A stretch of 64,000 nt of DNA from positions 1 through 64,000 of the forward strand of contig SEFZ01000016.1 in the NCBI GenBank assembly GCA_004173185.1, given 5' to 3'. The notes below the pieces were generated by a model that worked only from the letters and a program-made list of their open reading frames with translations, was not told where the DNA came from and searched no databases. Positions 43,860-52,479 of this stretch are shown here, in pieces (position 1 is the stretch's first letter; every line of letters starts with the position of its first letter). The position numbers and the translations under genes are program-made. The DNA is from Sphingomonadales bacterium (lineage in GTDB: Bacteria; Pseudomonadota; Alphaproteobacteria; Sphingomonadales; Sphingomonadaceae).

Positions 43860-44520
43860 ATTCCACATTCGCCGTGCGGGCATTGAGCGTTGGCTTGGTG
43901 CCCTTTTCGCGCCGTGATCTCCCGATCGCGTTCGCACTGCGCCTCTGGGAGCATTCCACGAGCGCCGGAGGCCACCGGCCGCCACACTAGTCGATGCAGC
44001 GTCCGAATAGCGATACGAGCAACTGATCCGAAAGCCTGTGGAACCAGAAGTAGCGGCATCCGCTCGATTACACGCCGGGCGAACCGCGTTAACTGGCTGA
44101 TATACATACCCGTCAAGACGATCCCGCCAAGGGCCTTACAACGCGCGACGTCGTTGTCACCATCGGCATTGGTCATGAAGCGCACGCGCTCACCGATGGC
44201 GAAGGCGGACCGCTCCGCTTCCTGCTGACCGGCGGCCAAGTCGCCGACCGTCGCGCGGCCGATGTGCTGCTGGACCATCTCCCGCCGCGCACCACCGTGC
44301 TCGCCGACAAGGCCTATGACAGCAACGCGATCCACGACCTGATCGAGCGACAGGGCGCAGTCCCCCACATCCCCTCCAAGGCAAACCGCGGCTGGAAAAA
44401 CTGCTTGTCGCGCACGCGCTATAAGGGCCCAACCGCTGTCGAGCGCATGTTCTGCCGGCGCATACCTCTACGCTGCAGTACACCCCAGAGCTTTATAGCT
44501 CTGAAGACATTCGACCACCT
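43860..44520. other. Junction region between the two EPS half-clusters
   Basis: 661 bp between two convergently oriented genes. The right half contains a broken IS5-type transposase (listed separately). In the left part (43860-44100) I see no intact gene; a minus-strand frame there has protein-like pieces (RFARRVIERMPLLLV) but no recognisable family. No inverted terminal repeats of an insertion sequence could be matched by eye. Confidence 0.6.
44126..44464 (+). pseudogene. Remnant of an IS5-family transposase
   Basis: Reading this frame gives HEAHALTDGEGGPLRFLLTGG, TGGQVADRRAADVLLDHL, VLADKAYDSNAIHDLIERQGA, IPSKANRGWKNC and TAVERMFCR. These are the middle and late parts of IS5/IS427-type DDE transposases; the Asp of ADKAYDSN and the Glu of VERMFCR are DDE residues. 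The N-terminal part and the usual sequence after ERMFCRLKDFRR are missing, as reading changes to unrelated RIPLRCSTPQ. No complete start and no ends of the element are seen, so it is dead. Confidence 0.85.
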
Positions 44521-45858
44521 CTAAATATTCCTACGATTAATCCTTGCATGATACTTTAAACGCGAATCATTGTTTTTAACATATGTAGAGAACGGGCCCG
44601 TAATTTTGCTAATAAGTAAATATATTAAGCCAATGATTATCAGCGGCCAAAGTACAAGCCCAACACTGTAAAGATCATTTCGGCCGAACGAGTAAAGCGA
44701 CAGGATCGCCACGGGCCCCCAAAAGGTGCCAGTTCCCATGCGATTAGCGCGAACGATCACACGGCCCCATGCGTAGAAAAGCAAAGCGGTTACAATCGCG
44801 CCTCCGATGAAGCCGAAGTCGAGATACATATTCGCAGGGCCGCCAATCACGAGTTCACGACGGTATAGCTCCCAGGCCTGAGGATCTACTATCATGGTAT
44901 ACTGCGTCGAAGCCCCAAAAGGCTTCCAAGGCACTAGCTCCCGCGGCACGAGAGCCATTACAGCGCCAAGAAAACTCTCGTACCACTCCCGATGAAGTAG
45001 CGCTTGGCTTGAGAATACGGACGTATAAGATTCGGACAAAGCGACGTCGTTCCCCCGAAACAGCCCCATCCACCCGTCCTGCGACGATATATAATCAGAG
45101 AAATTTAGAAACTGACCTGAGAAACGATACAGGTATCCCAAGATGGTTATCAGCCAAGCGCCAACCGGGAGTATGATATAAATGAAGGGCGCCTGTAACT
45201 TTCCTCGCGTTAGACTTACTAGATAAGCAACAAAAAGCGTTATCAATATGGGGTCGCCGCGCTGGCCCATGAGAGACTGCAGCAGCAAACACCCTATTCC
45301 GGCCGCGACTGTAACCTTGGAAAAGCCCCTCACGAACATCAGGAATATATAGGACGGAACCAGAAAGCTGACTCCGATAAAAGCAAGCGCATTATCGGCG
45401 AAGAACGTCGTTCTATTTACTGCGACGTACAGCAAATCACCCATGGAAATCGAATAAACAATAACGAAAATCGCCGTGATGCCAGACAATGCCGCGCCGA
45501 TTGCGAACACAATGTCTCCTGCAAGCAGGTTCGGGACGACTTTCGGTAGGTTCGACTTCTGGGGCTTGTCGGACGCGTAAAATAGGACCCCGACCGCCAT
45601 TGTGCTCCACAGGAAGAAATAAATGAACGCCGATCTGGCGCCTTCCAACGATAAGTTGAAGCCGCTCGGGCGCACAAATCCTGCATCACTCAAATCATAG
45701 AACAAGAATCCAAAATCTATGAGAGTAATGAAAATCAGGACGCCAAGTAGATTGAACGGGTGAACCCAACGGCTCTTCAATCCCAGCGGAACATTATTCG
45801 CGAGACGCGCTAGAATGACGAGCTGAGCTATTATGAAAGGAAAAAGAACCAGATACAT
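44521..45858 (-). CDS. Wzy-like polysaccharide polymerase, membrane protein
   Basis: 445 residues with about eleven to twelve hydrophobic segments and a large periplasmic loop (about residues 255-320: SGQFLNFSDYISSQDGWMG to VPRELVPWKPFG). This layout fits oligosaccharide repeat-unit polymerases, which have little sequence similarity. The RGDP in QSLMGQRGDPILI is a frequent feature of such proteins. Base composition is much richer in AT than the neighbouring genes, typical of imported Wzy genes. It lies directly after wzx on the minus strand (44 bp) and ends near the IS remnant. Confidence 0.75.
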   Translation of the reverse strand: MYLVLFPFIIAQLVILARLANNVPLGLKSRWVHPFNLLGVLIFITLIDFGFLFYDLSDAGFVRPSGFNLSLEGARSAFIYFFLWSTMAVGVLFYASDKPQKSNLPKVVPNLLAGDIVFAIGAALSGITAIFVIVYSISMGDLLYVAVNRTTFFADNALAFIGVSFLVPSYIFLMFVRGFSKVTVAAGIGCLLLQSLMGQRGDPILITLFVAYLVSLTRGKLQAPFIYIILPVGAWLITILGYLYRFSGQFLNFSDYISSQDGWMGLFRGNDVALSESYTSVFSSQALLHREWYESFLGAVMALVPRELVPWKPFGASTQYTMIVDPQAWELYRRELVIGGPANMYLDFGFIGGAIVTALLFYAWGRVIVRANRMGTGTFWGPVAILSLYSFGRNDLYSVGLVLWPLIIIGLIYLLISKITGPFSTYVKNNDSRLKYHARINRRNI

Positions 45859-45902
45859 ATTAATCCTTAGCTCTTATAATATTCCTAGATTTTAATAACT
45901 TC

Positions 45903-47135
45903 TCAAGCATCACTTCGCCCTCGCGGCAGTTTCACGGATGTCCACAACAGGATCAATACGACGCACGCGACGGAATTCATGATCGTTTCCGCCACTATAA
46001 ATCCGTAGATTCCATACCAGATCGTTGCAACAACGCTCACCGCGAGGCCACCAACAACCATCACGATTCCAACGGCAGCGACATACGTTGCTCTTCCAGC
46101 GGCGATATGTGCCTGATGCATCGTTGAGTATAATGCGGATGCGAGCGTGGCAGGCGCAAAACTACCAGCCAAGAGGGCCGCGGAAGCTATTTCACCTTTA
46201 AGCAACAGCCAGCCGCATACTCCCCCGAGAAGCAGCCCCAGTGACAAGAGAAACCCAGCCGCCAAGGTTATACGCTGCGCTACCAAGACCGAATATACAT
46301 TGATCCCTTCGCCAACAGCCTTGACCAAAGCAGGAAACTCGGCGCGCCGCACAAATTGGTTACAGATCAGTACAGCGTTCACAACCTGCTTGGAATACAC
46401 AAACAAACCTGTGGCAGCCGGTCCAAGCACCGCGCTGCAGATCGCCACTTGCCCGCGATAAAAGGTATAGACGGGGAGTAGCGTTAGAAGGACCACCCAC
46501 CCCTCCCTCGCGGCCGCCAGCATCGCTTTCGCAGAAGGACGATGCCAGGCAGGCAAGCGGCGAGCAGCTTTCAGGAAATACACCTGCATTGCCGTCCCGA
46601 CCAACGTGCCGACGGCGAAGGTACCGCCAAGCAGGGCGCCGCCAACTCCAGGGGATGTGAATTCAGCTAGAGGCAAGACCAGACCGCCTGCTATCATCGG
46701 TGCGGCCGCCGACAAGCCATTCAACCCGCTTCGATGCACGCCGTCGAGTAAGCCGCCGAAATTGAGCGCGCCCACCCAAAGAGCGGGAAGAGCCGCGATA
46801 ATATAGGCCGCGTCAAATGCTTGGGCGAAAGCCGCCCAACCGAGGAGGCCGATGCTGAGCGCAACCGCCACGAACGCACGGAACCCGGACAAATTCCAGA
46901 AGAAGCGGTCCGTCTGCTCAGTCTCACCTTCATCGGCCGCCAACTCGCGTCTGGCCAAGACGATCATACCGCCCCAATCGACGACATAATAAGCGAGTGA
47001 AATCAAAAGATAAGCAGCACCGAACCGCCCTACAAGCACCAACTCCCCTCTCGCAACCAGCCAGCTCTGCGCGAGGAACAGAGTGCCCTGGCCCGCCAGG
47101 AACGCGAGTAGCAGAAGGATGACATTATTGCGCAA
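45903..47135 (-). CDS. Wzx-type flippase (MATE/PST superfamily)
   Basis: 410 residues, about twelve hydrophobic segments spread evenly, no long soluble domains. The start NVILLLLAFLAGQGTLFLAQSWLV and later GLFVYSKQVVNAVLI resemble polysaccharide transporter family flippases that move lipid-linked repeat units across the inner membrane. Context (next to Wzy-like, SDR and Wzc genes) supports this. GC content is moderately reduced. Confidence 0.8.
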   Translation of the reverse strand: MRNNVILLLLAFLAGQGTLFLAQSWLVARGELVLVGRFGAAYLLISLAYYVVDWGGMIVLARRELAADEGETEQTDRFFWNLSGFRAFVAVALSIGLLGWAAFAQAFDAAYIIAALPALWVGALNFGGLLDGVHRSGLNGLSAAAPMIAGGLVLPLAEFTSPGVGGALLGGTFAVGTLVGTAMQVYFLKAARRLPAWHRPSAKAMLAAAREGWVVLLTLLPVYTFYRGQVAICSAVLGPAATGLFVYSKQVVNAVLICNQFVRRAEFPALVKAVGEGINVYSVLVAQRITLAAGFLLSLGLLLGGVCGWLLLKGEIASAALLAGSFAPATLASALYSTMHQAHIAAGRATYVAAVGIVMVVGGLAVSVVATIWYGIYGFIVAETIMNSVACVVLILLWTSVKLPRGRSDA

Positions 47136-47195
47136 GCCAGTCTCCCAGGCGCCGAAGAGGGGCGCTCACACAATGTTCCGGCGCCGAACCGCAAT

Positions 47196-48194
47196 TTATG
47201 ACTTGAATTGGTCCGGAAAACGCGTCCGGAGCCAATCAACCGTTTCGTTGATACCTTCCTGCAGCGTTAGCGGCCCAGGGCCGAACGCATCGAGCGTCGG
47301 CTGTACATCGACGGTATACTCGCTGCGCATGCGATACAGGCGCCCACGATTGATCGGCGAAGGCCCACCCACGCGGCTCGAAATTTCTCCCAACCAGGAA
47401 AGCGCCGAAAGGATCGCAAACGGCATACGCCGTACCGGTTTTCCCGTGAGGGCCTTGGCGAAGCCGTCGATCCAGTCCGACGTTATCATCGCCGCATCGG
47501 CGCCGTAAAACATCTTGCCTGCCACCTTGGCACGATCCGCAAGCGAGGCCGAAATCATCTGGTGAACCACTGTGTGTACGTTTCCGTAGCTGCGCAAAGG
47601 ATCCACGCCCGTGACCATCATGTACCAGCGGCGATCCAGATACTTCCAGGTCGACGTTGGCATGGTGGGATGCCACGGTCCCCAGATATTCGCGGGACGG
47701 ATGATCGTCCACGGAATCGCCCCCTGCCATGCATAAAGGATCTTCTCGGACTTAACCTTGGTCTCGCCATAGACCGTATATGCATCGTAATCCTGCGGAC
47801 CTTTGATCTTGTAACCGGGCTTCGCGATCATCTGCGACGATGTATGGATCAGGTGCGGCAGGTTCGGGAGATCCGCCGTCGCTTCCAGTAGGTTCGACAG
47901 ACCTAGCGTGTTCACCAACATCGCTTCCTCGCCAAAGGCAAGGTCCGCAATCCCAGCAAGATTGAAGATCACTTCTGGCTGAAACTCATCCACCACAGCC
48001 TTGAGATCGGGAAGCAGATTGATGTCGAGATCGGTCCAATAAGGCGCATGCTCCGGCAGGTTGGGTCGTTTGATATCCACATTGCGCACGACATCCCCGC
48101 GCGCCAACAGCGCGGTGACCAAATGCGTACCAATGAAACCGGATCCCCCGGTGACCAGAACGCGTCGAGCAGCGCTCGCCGGAACATCAACCAT
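47196..48194 (-). CDS. NAD-dependent epimerase/dehydratase (extended SDR)
   Basis: 332 residues when started at the ATG at 48194, which has GAGGGA at good distance; ATG 48203 abuts the same site and is less likely. Rossmann motif GGSGFIGTH near residue 14, Ser of HTSSQM and the catalytic YGETK are intact. NIWGPWHP and the later long C-domain suggest a nucleotide-sugar or lipid-like substrate; subgroup not clear. Together with Wzx and Wzy it probably makes or modifies a sugar of the repeat unit. Confidence 0.82.
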   Translation of the reverse strand: MVDVPASAARRVLVTGGSGFIGTHLVTALLARGDVVRNVDIKRPNLPEHAPYWTDLDINLLPDLKAVVDEFQPEVIFNLAGIADLAFGEEAMLVNTLGLSNLLEATADLPNLPHLIHTSSQMIAKPGYKIKGPQDYDAYTVYGETKVKSEKILYAWQGAIPWTIIRPANIWGPWHPTMPTSTWKYLDRRWYMMVTGVDPLRSYGNVHTVVHQMISASLADRAKVAGKMFYGADAAMITSDWIDGFAKALTGKPVRRMPFAILSALSWLGEISSRVGGPSPINRGRLYRMRSEYTVDVQPTLDAFGPGPLTLQEGINETVDWLRTRFPDQFKS

Positions 48195-48234
48195 ATCGTT
48201 CATTCCCTCAATTGCAATGCGGCCCGCAGGCCGT

Positions 48235-49455
48235 TCAGTTCTGAATTTTGGCCAGCTCGATCGCGTCAATCCACGGCTGGCTGGCGGTTCCGGCCGCGCC
48301 AAGACTGATCTGAAATGATTGCGCCGCACATTTATCGGCGGGCACTTCGAGCATAAGACTTGTGGTCTGCGACTGCACCGACAAAGGTGCACGCATGCGC
48401 GCCAGGCTCACGCCGCCTATGCAGCCGAGTTCTACCAATGGCTGTCCGGCCTGCTCCGCTGACACATTGCCGGTCCGGAACGAAAGCCGGTAACGGCCCG
48501 GCGTCAACGCCAGAACCTGCCGCGCAACGCTGCCGCCGCGCCCATTATCCGCAACGAGCGAAAGAACCGTTTCTCCCTCGCCGTCATTCGATTGCACGCG
48601 TGTGGCAGATAAATCGGGCTCTTCGCTGAACTGCCATTCGAAGGGGCCCATCGCCGACTCCGCTTCGAACCCGCCATTGCGCAAAAGCTGGTTCACAGCC
48701 GCGGGCGGCCGCACCGTGCGATAGAGCTCGAATGCATGCTGATACGCATTTATCTTGATTAGTCGCCACAGGGCGCGGACGAAAAGGCCCTGCTCGGCGG
48801 TGTCCGCGAGGTCGAGCTGGCCGCCTGCCAGCGTCCGAAAGACCGCTTCCGAGTTCGGGCTGTTATCCGCCACCTGATCGAGAAACGGGACACGCCAACT
48901 CGGTTTCGAGCTGATCAATCGTAGCAATTCCTGACGCACTGAGGGTTCTTCAGCAGCCTGCACCAGGACGGGGAGCAGGATGTCCCGGCTGGCCAACGAT
49001 GTCCGCAAGGCGCGATCATAATGCGTCAGTGCACATCCGATATCGTCGCGCGCAACACAACTTTCGATGTGCCAGAGTTGTGTCTGCAGATCGCGCCGCG
49101 ACAACGTCTCGCCCGCCCGAAACAAGCGCTCGCTGACATTGGCATTCCCGACGAGACCTTCGGCGACGGCAAGATTGCGGACCGCGCCGGGGTTGACCGG
49201 CGTTTGCGCGAGCGCCTCGCGCATCATCGTTGCAACCTCGGGCGCCCGCGCCGTCTCACCGTTGGCAACCAACTCCGTGCCGACTGCCACTAATGCATCG
49301 GCCGATCGCCACCAGCCCAGAGAAGTCGTCGGCTGCCTGTCCTTGTAGACGTGCGCCACGGATACGGAGAAGCTGAGCCACAGCGTCAACGCTGCCGCTG
49401 AAACCACCGCTACATTGTACAGCAGGCGCCCGGACTTGGTTGAACCCCATGCCAT
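48235..49455 (-). CDS. Membrane-anchored EPS-locus protein with helical repeats and a C-terminal beta domain
   Basis: 406 residues, not a family I can name. One N-terminal transmembrane helix (about residues 12-34), then about 210 residues of Ala/Leu/Arg-rich helices resembling TPR-type repeats (AVRNLAVAEGLVGNANVSERLFRAG style), then a C-terminal beta domain starting NGGFEAE (about residue 260) that resembles carbohydrate-binding jelly-roll modules (FEWQF, RYRLSFRTG, PWIDAIEL at the end). The protein is probably periplasmic. It starts six bases after the wzc gene, inside the operon, so a role in EPS polymer handling is likely. Confidence 0.75.
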   Translation of the reverse strand: MAWGSTKSGRLLYNVAVVSAAALTLWLSFSVSVAHVYKDRQPTTSLGWWRSADALVAVGTELVANGETARAPEVATMMREALAQTPVNPGAVRNLAVAEGLVGNANVSERLFRAGETLSRRDLQTQLWHIESCVARDDIGCALTHYDRALRTSLASRDILLPVLVQAAEEPSVRQELLRLISSKPSWRVPFLDQVADNSPNSEAVFRTLAGGQLDLADTAEQGLFVRALWRLIKINAYQHAFELYRTVRPPAAVNQLLRNGGFEAESAMGPFEWQFSEEPDLSATRVQSNDGEGETVLSLVADNGRGGSVARQVLALTPGRYRLSFRTGNVSAEQAGQPLVELGCIGGVSLARMRAPLSVQSQTTSLMLEVPADKCAAQSFQISLGAAGTASQPWIDAIELAKIQN

Positions 49456-49460
49456 CTAAC

Positions 49461-51695
49461 TTAACCCTGTGATGTATTCTTCTCATTTGCTCCGTAACCG
49501 TACCCATAGCCATAGTCGTAGCCATAGCCGTAATGGGCGCGCTTCACGTCAAACTTGGTCAGAACAGCACCGATGACCTGTACGTTGGCGGCGAGCAGTC
49601 GGCTGACTGCAACGCGTGCCGTGCTGCGGCGTGTGCCATGTCCTTCGATCACGAAGATGGTTGCCTCGGCACGACCGCCAATCAACGGCGCATCGGCAAG
49701 GCCCATCACCGGCGGTGCGTCGATAACTACGTGATCGAAGTGCTGTGCCAACTCCTCAAACATCCGCCCGAGGCGCGTACCAGACAGAAGCTCACCGGCG
49801 CTGGGCGGATGCGGGCCGGCGCACATGACGGAAAGATTCGTAATGTTGGTTGGCTTGACGAGTTTCGTCAGATCGTTCTCACCGCTCAGATAGTTGCTTA
49901 GGCCGACATTGTTATCGAAACCGAACAACTGATGGGCGGAGGGCGATCGCATATCGCCATCGATAAGGATCGTACGGCGGCCTGAGCGGCTAAGCGCATG
50001 CGCCAATGCGTAACTCGTTGTCGACTTACCCTCGGCAGGACGCGAACTCGTGATCGCAATACTCCGGGGTATCCCGTGATCGCTCGTGAAGCCCAAATTG
50101 GTCTGGAAGGACAGGAATGCCTCCGCCAATGCAGACTTCGGATCGAGAATTGCCTCGACCGGAGAGCCCCCATCCACCTTCGGCAGAATACCGAGCAGTG
50201 GCATGTTGAGGAACTCTTCGATCTCCGCCGGGTCTGCAATACCTTCATCGAGCTGCTCGAGCGCGAGAGCGATACCTACACCGAGCGCAAGGCCAAGAAT
50301 GAGTGCAAGAGCGAGGTTGATCACCAAATTGGGGCTGGACGGGAAGCGTGGCAATTCCGAAGCATCCACCACGGAAATGTTGTTGACACCGACACCGCCA
50401 GCGACACCGATCTCCTTATACCGCTGCAGCAACCCGCGGTACAACTCGCGGTTCGTATCAACATCGCGCTCGAAGATATTATACTGAATGCTGCGACGGC
50501 GCAGATCCAACAGCGACGCCTTCAGCTGCTCGACACGCGCCTGGAGCTGCTGTTCGCGCGAGGAACTCGCGTTGTACAACGAGCGCAAGGTGGCGCTAAC
50601 ACGCGTTTCTTCACGCGTGATCGAACGATCCAGCTGCTGGATTTGGGTCTGAAGCTGAAGCGCAGGCGGGTATTGCGGCTCAAACTGGCGCATCATCCTG
50701 GCATATTCAGCAGAAAGCTCCGCACGCCTTCCGCGCAAAGTGTTGATCGCGTCGTTGGATAGCGCCTCGGCCGTCGTGTCGCCGGATCCGCTCAGGCGAC
50801 TCTGCGCCGAGATCCGCTCCGCCGTCGCCTTTGACAGTTCACGGCTCAACGCTGCCAGATCGTCCGCAACAAGCGAACGCTCACCAGAGACCTGTGTTTC
50901 CCCGGTCGCCGGCGTGGTCGCAGGCAAGTTAACGATGCCCTCCTTCGCCGCATAGGCTACCAGCGAACGCTCAGATTCATCGATCTTCGCACGCAGCTGT
51001 GTCAAACGCTCTTCTAGGAAACCGCGAGCATATGAGGTTGCCTCAAAGCGCCGCTCCAGCGTTACCTTGATGAAATTGGAGCCCCAGGCGTCGACCACGC
51101 GCTTCGAGAATTCGGGATCCGGACTCGTGAAGCTGATCTCGACGAGGCGAGACAAGCGCTTCGGGTTCACCTCAAAACGCTTCAACAGCAAATTGCCAGC
51201 CTCGCGCACCCGCTGTTCACGGGTGGACTTGGCACGAAGCAGCCGGCCGTTTTCAAACCAATCTTTAAGCTTGCCGGAATTGAACATCTTGAAGAACTTG
51301 GCGTCATCATACAGCCGCAGCTCGGTCGCGACGCGATCAGCCAGAGAAGTTGACTCCATCAGACCATATTGAGTCTGATAAAATTCCATGTCGATTGCGC
51401 TGCGCTCCGTCGACTGAACGCCCTCCACCTGAGTGAAGTTCTTGGATTCACGCTGGATTTCGATCAATGAGCTCGCTGTGTACAGCGGCGTCGTCAACAA
51501 CGTCAGCAACAGGCTGACCAGCATGGCACCGACTATTACCGCGACGATCGTCCACTTGCGGCGGAAGACGATCGAAAGATAGTGCGCAAGGATGGAGCCG
51601 CGCTGCACAGGCGCCAAAGCGCGCTCAGCATCACTTACATCACGAAACCGCTCTTCCGAATCCGAACTACGCCTCGGGAATTCCACGCTATTCAT
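49461..51695 (-). CDS. Wzc-type polysaccharide co-polymerase and tyrosine autokinase
   Basis: 744 residues. A Wzz domain with two transmembrane helices (about residues 50-72 and 443-465) and a long coiled-coil periplasmic part between them; then a cytosolic BY-kinase domain with Walker A SSRPAEGKST (about residue 550), Walker A' TILIDGDMRSPS and Walker B HVVIDAPPVMGLAD. The C-terminus has a tyrosine cluster, YGYGYDYGYGYGYG, the autophosphorylation tail. It controls chain length and export with the Wza-like protein just upstream in the operon. GumC/ExoP-like fused form. Confidence 0.95.
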   Translation of the reverse strand: MNSVEFPRRSSDSEERFRDVSDAERALAPVQRGSILAHYLSIVFRRKWTIVAVIVGAMLVSLLLTLLTTPLYTASSLIEIQRESKNFTQVEGVQSTERSAIDMEFYQTQYGLMESTSLADRVATELRLYDDAKFFKMFNSGKLKDWFENGRLLRAKSTREQRVREAGNLLLKRFEVNPKRLSRLVEISFTSPDPEFSKRVVDAWGSNFIKVTLERRFEATSYARGFLEERLTQLRAKIDESERSLVAYAAKEGIVNLPATTPATGETQVSGERSLVADDLAALSRELSKATAERISAQSRLSGSGDTTAEALSNDAINTLRGRRAELSAEYARMMRQFEPQYPPALQLQTQIQQLDRSITREETRVSATLRSLYNASSSREQQLQARVEQLKASLLDLRRRSIQYNIFERDVDTNRELYRGLLQRYKEIGVAGGVGVNNISVVDASELPRFPSSPNLVINLALALILGLALGVGIALALEQLDEGIADPAEIEEFLNMPLLGILPKVDGGSPVEAILDPKSALAEAFLSFQTNLGFTSDHGIPRSIAITSSRPAEGKSTTSYALAHALSRSGRRTILIDGDMRSPSAHQLFGFDNNVGLSNYLSGENDLTKLVKPTNITNLSVMCAGPHPPSAGELLSGTRLGRMFEELAQHFDHVVIDAPPVMGLADAPLIGGRAEATIFVIEGHGTRRSTARVAVSRLLAANVQVIGAVLTKFDVKRAHYGYGYDYGYGYGYGANEKNTSQG

Positions 51696-51715
51696 TATTC
51701 GAGTCCGCCTGTAAT

Positions 51716-52429
51716 CTACTGAAGTACTGCGATCAGCGGAGCCGCGATCAGGCCGGATGCCTGCAGCACATCCTTAAAGATACGACGTGACCTAGAATCG
51801 CCAACCAAGATCACATCATTCGCGAATACCTCAGGGTCGGCATACATACCCGCCCGGATCGACGCCAAATCGTAAAGCCCGGCCATGTCCTTGTCATCGA
51901 CGCGGCGGAAAATCACGACGTGGCTGTCCTTGGAAAACTCGGTAGTACCTTGCGCACGAGCGACAGCGCGCATCAGCGTCATTCGGCCGATCACCGGATA
52001 GGGTCCGGGAGCACGAACTTCACCGTCAACCGTGAAGACTTGTGACACGGTTTCGGTCAGATTGACCGTCACCTGCGGGTCACGAAGATACTTCCCACGC
52101 AACCGATCCTGGATCATTTGCGACAAAGCCAACGGAGTCTTGCCGGACGCCTCGATCGTACCGACCAGCGGCATGGAAATGCGTCCACTGGCATCGACCT
52201 GCACCGCCCGATTTAGTTCGGGTGCGCCGTAAACATCGACTGATAACTGATCAAGCGGCCCGATCACATACGGACGCTCCTTCGTGATCAAATCAATCGT
52301 GGCAGGCGCCGGAAGAACAGAATCGCCGACGAACTTGAGATCCGGACGACCGATGAATTTCTGATCAGCACAGCCGCCAGCCAGAAGCACAACTGCGCAA
52401 ATCACCAGTCGAATTTTGCTTGTTTGCAT
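51716..52429 (-). CDS. Polysaccharide export outer-membrane lipoprotein (Wza/GumB type)
   Basis: 237 residues from the ATG at 52429; the lipobox LAGGC (Cys about 20) favours this start, although an in-frame ATG at 52483 overlaps the previous gene. The poly-export domain begins YVIGPLDQLSVDVYG, and an SLBB-type domain (VFTVDGEVRAPGPYPVIGRMTLMRAVARAQG, parts) follows. It is short, like GumB, lacking the extra domains of E. coli Wza. It forms the outer-membrane pore and partners Wzc, whose gene begins 20 bp after it. Confidence 0.93.
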   Translation of the reverse strand: MQTSKIRLVICAVVLLAGGCADQKFIGRPDLKFVGDSVLPAPATIDLITKERPYVIGPLDQLSVDVYGAPELNRAVQVDASGRISMPLVGTIEASGKTPLALSQMIQDRLRGKYLRDPQVTVNLTETVSQVFTVDGEVRAPGPYPVIGRMTLMRAVARAQGTTEFSKDSHVVIFRRVDDKDMAGLYDLASIRAGMYADPEVFANDVILVGDSRSRRIFKDVLQASGLIAAPLIAVLQ

Positions 52430-52479
52430 TGACCCCATTCGCTTTGCTGCTCTGCAGCGCACTAGTGTTGAATCTACCA

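Noticed and set aside
43856..44368. A 170-codon minus-strand frame over the EPS junction
   Set aside because: More than a third of it is antisense to the transposase remnant and the rest has no recognised family.
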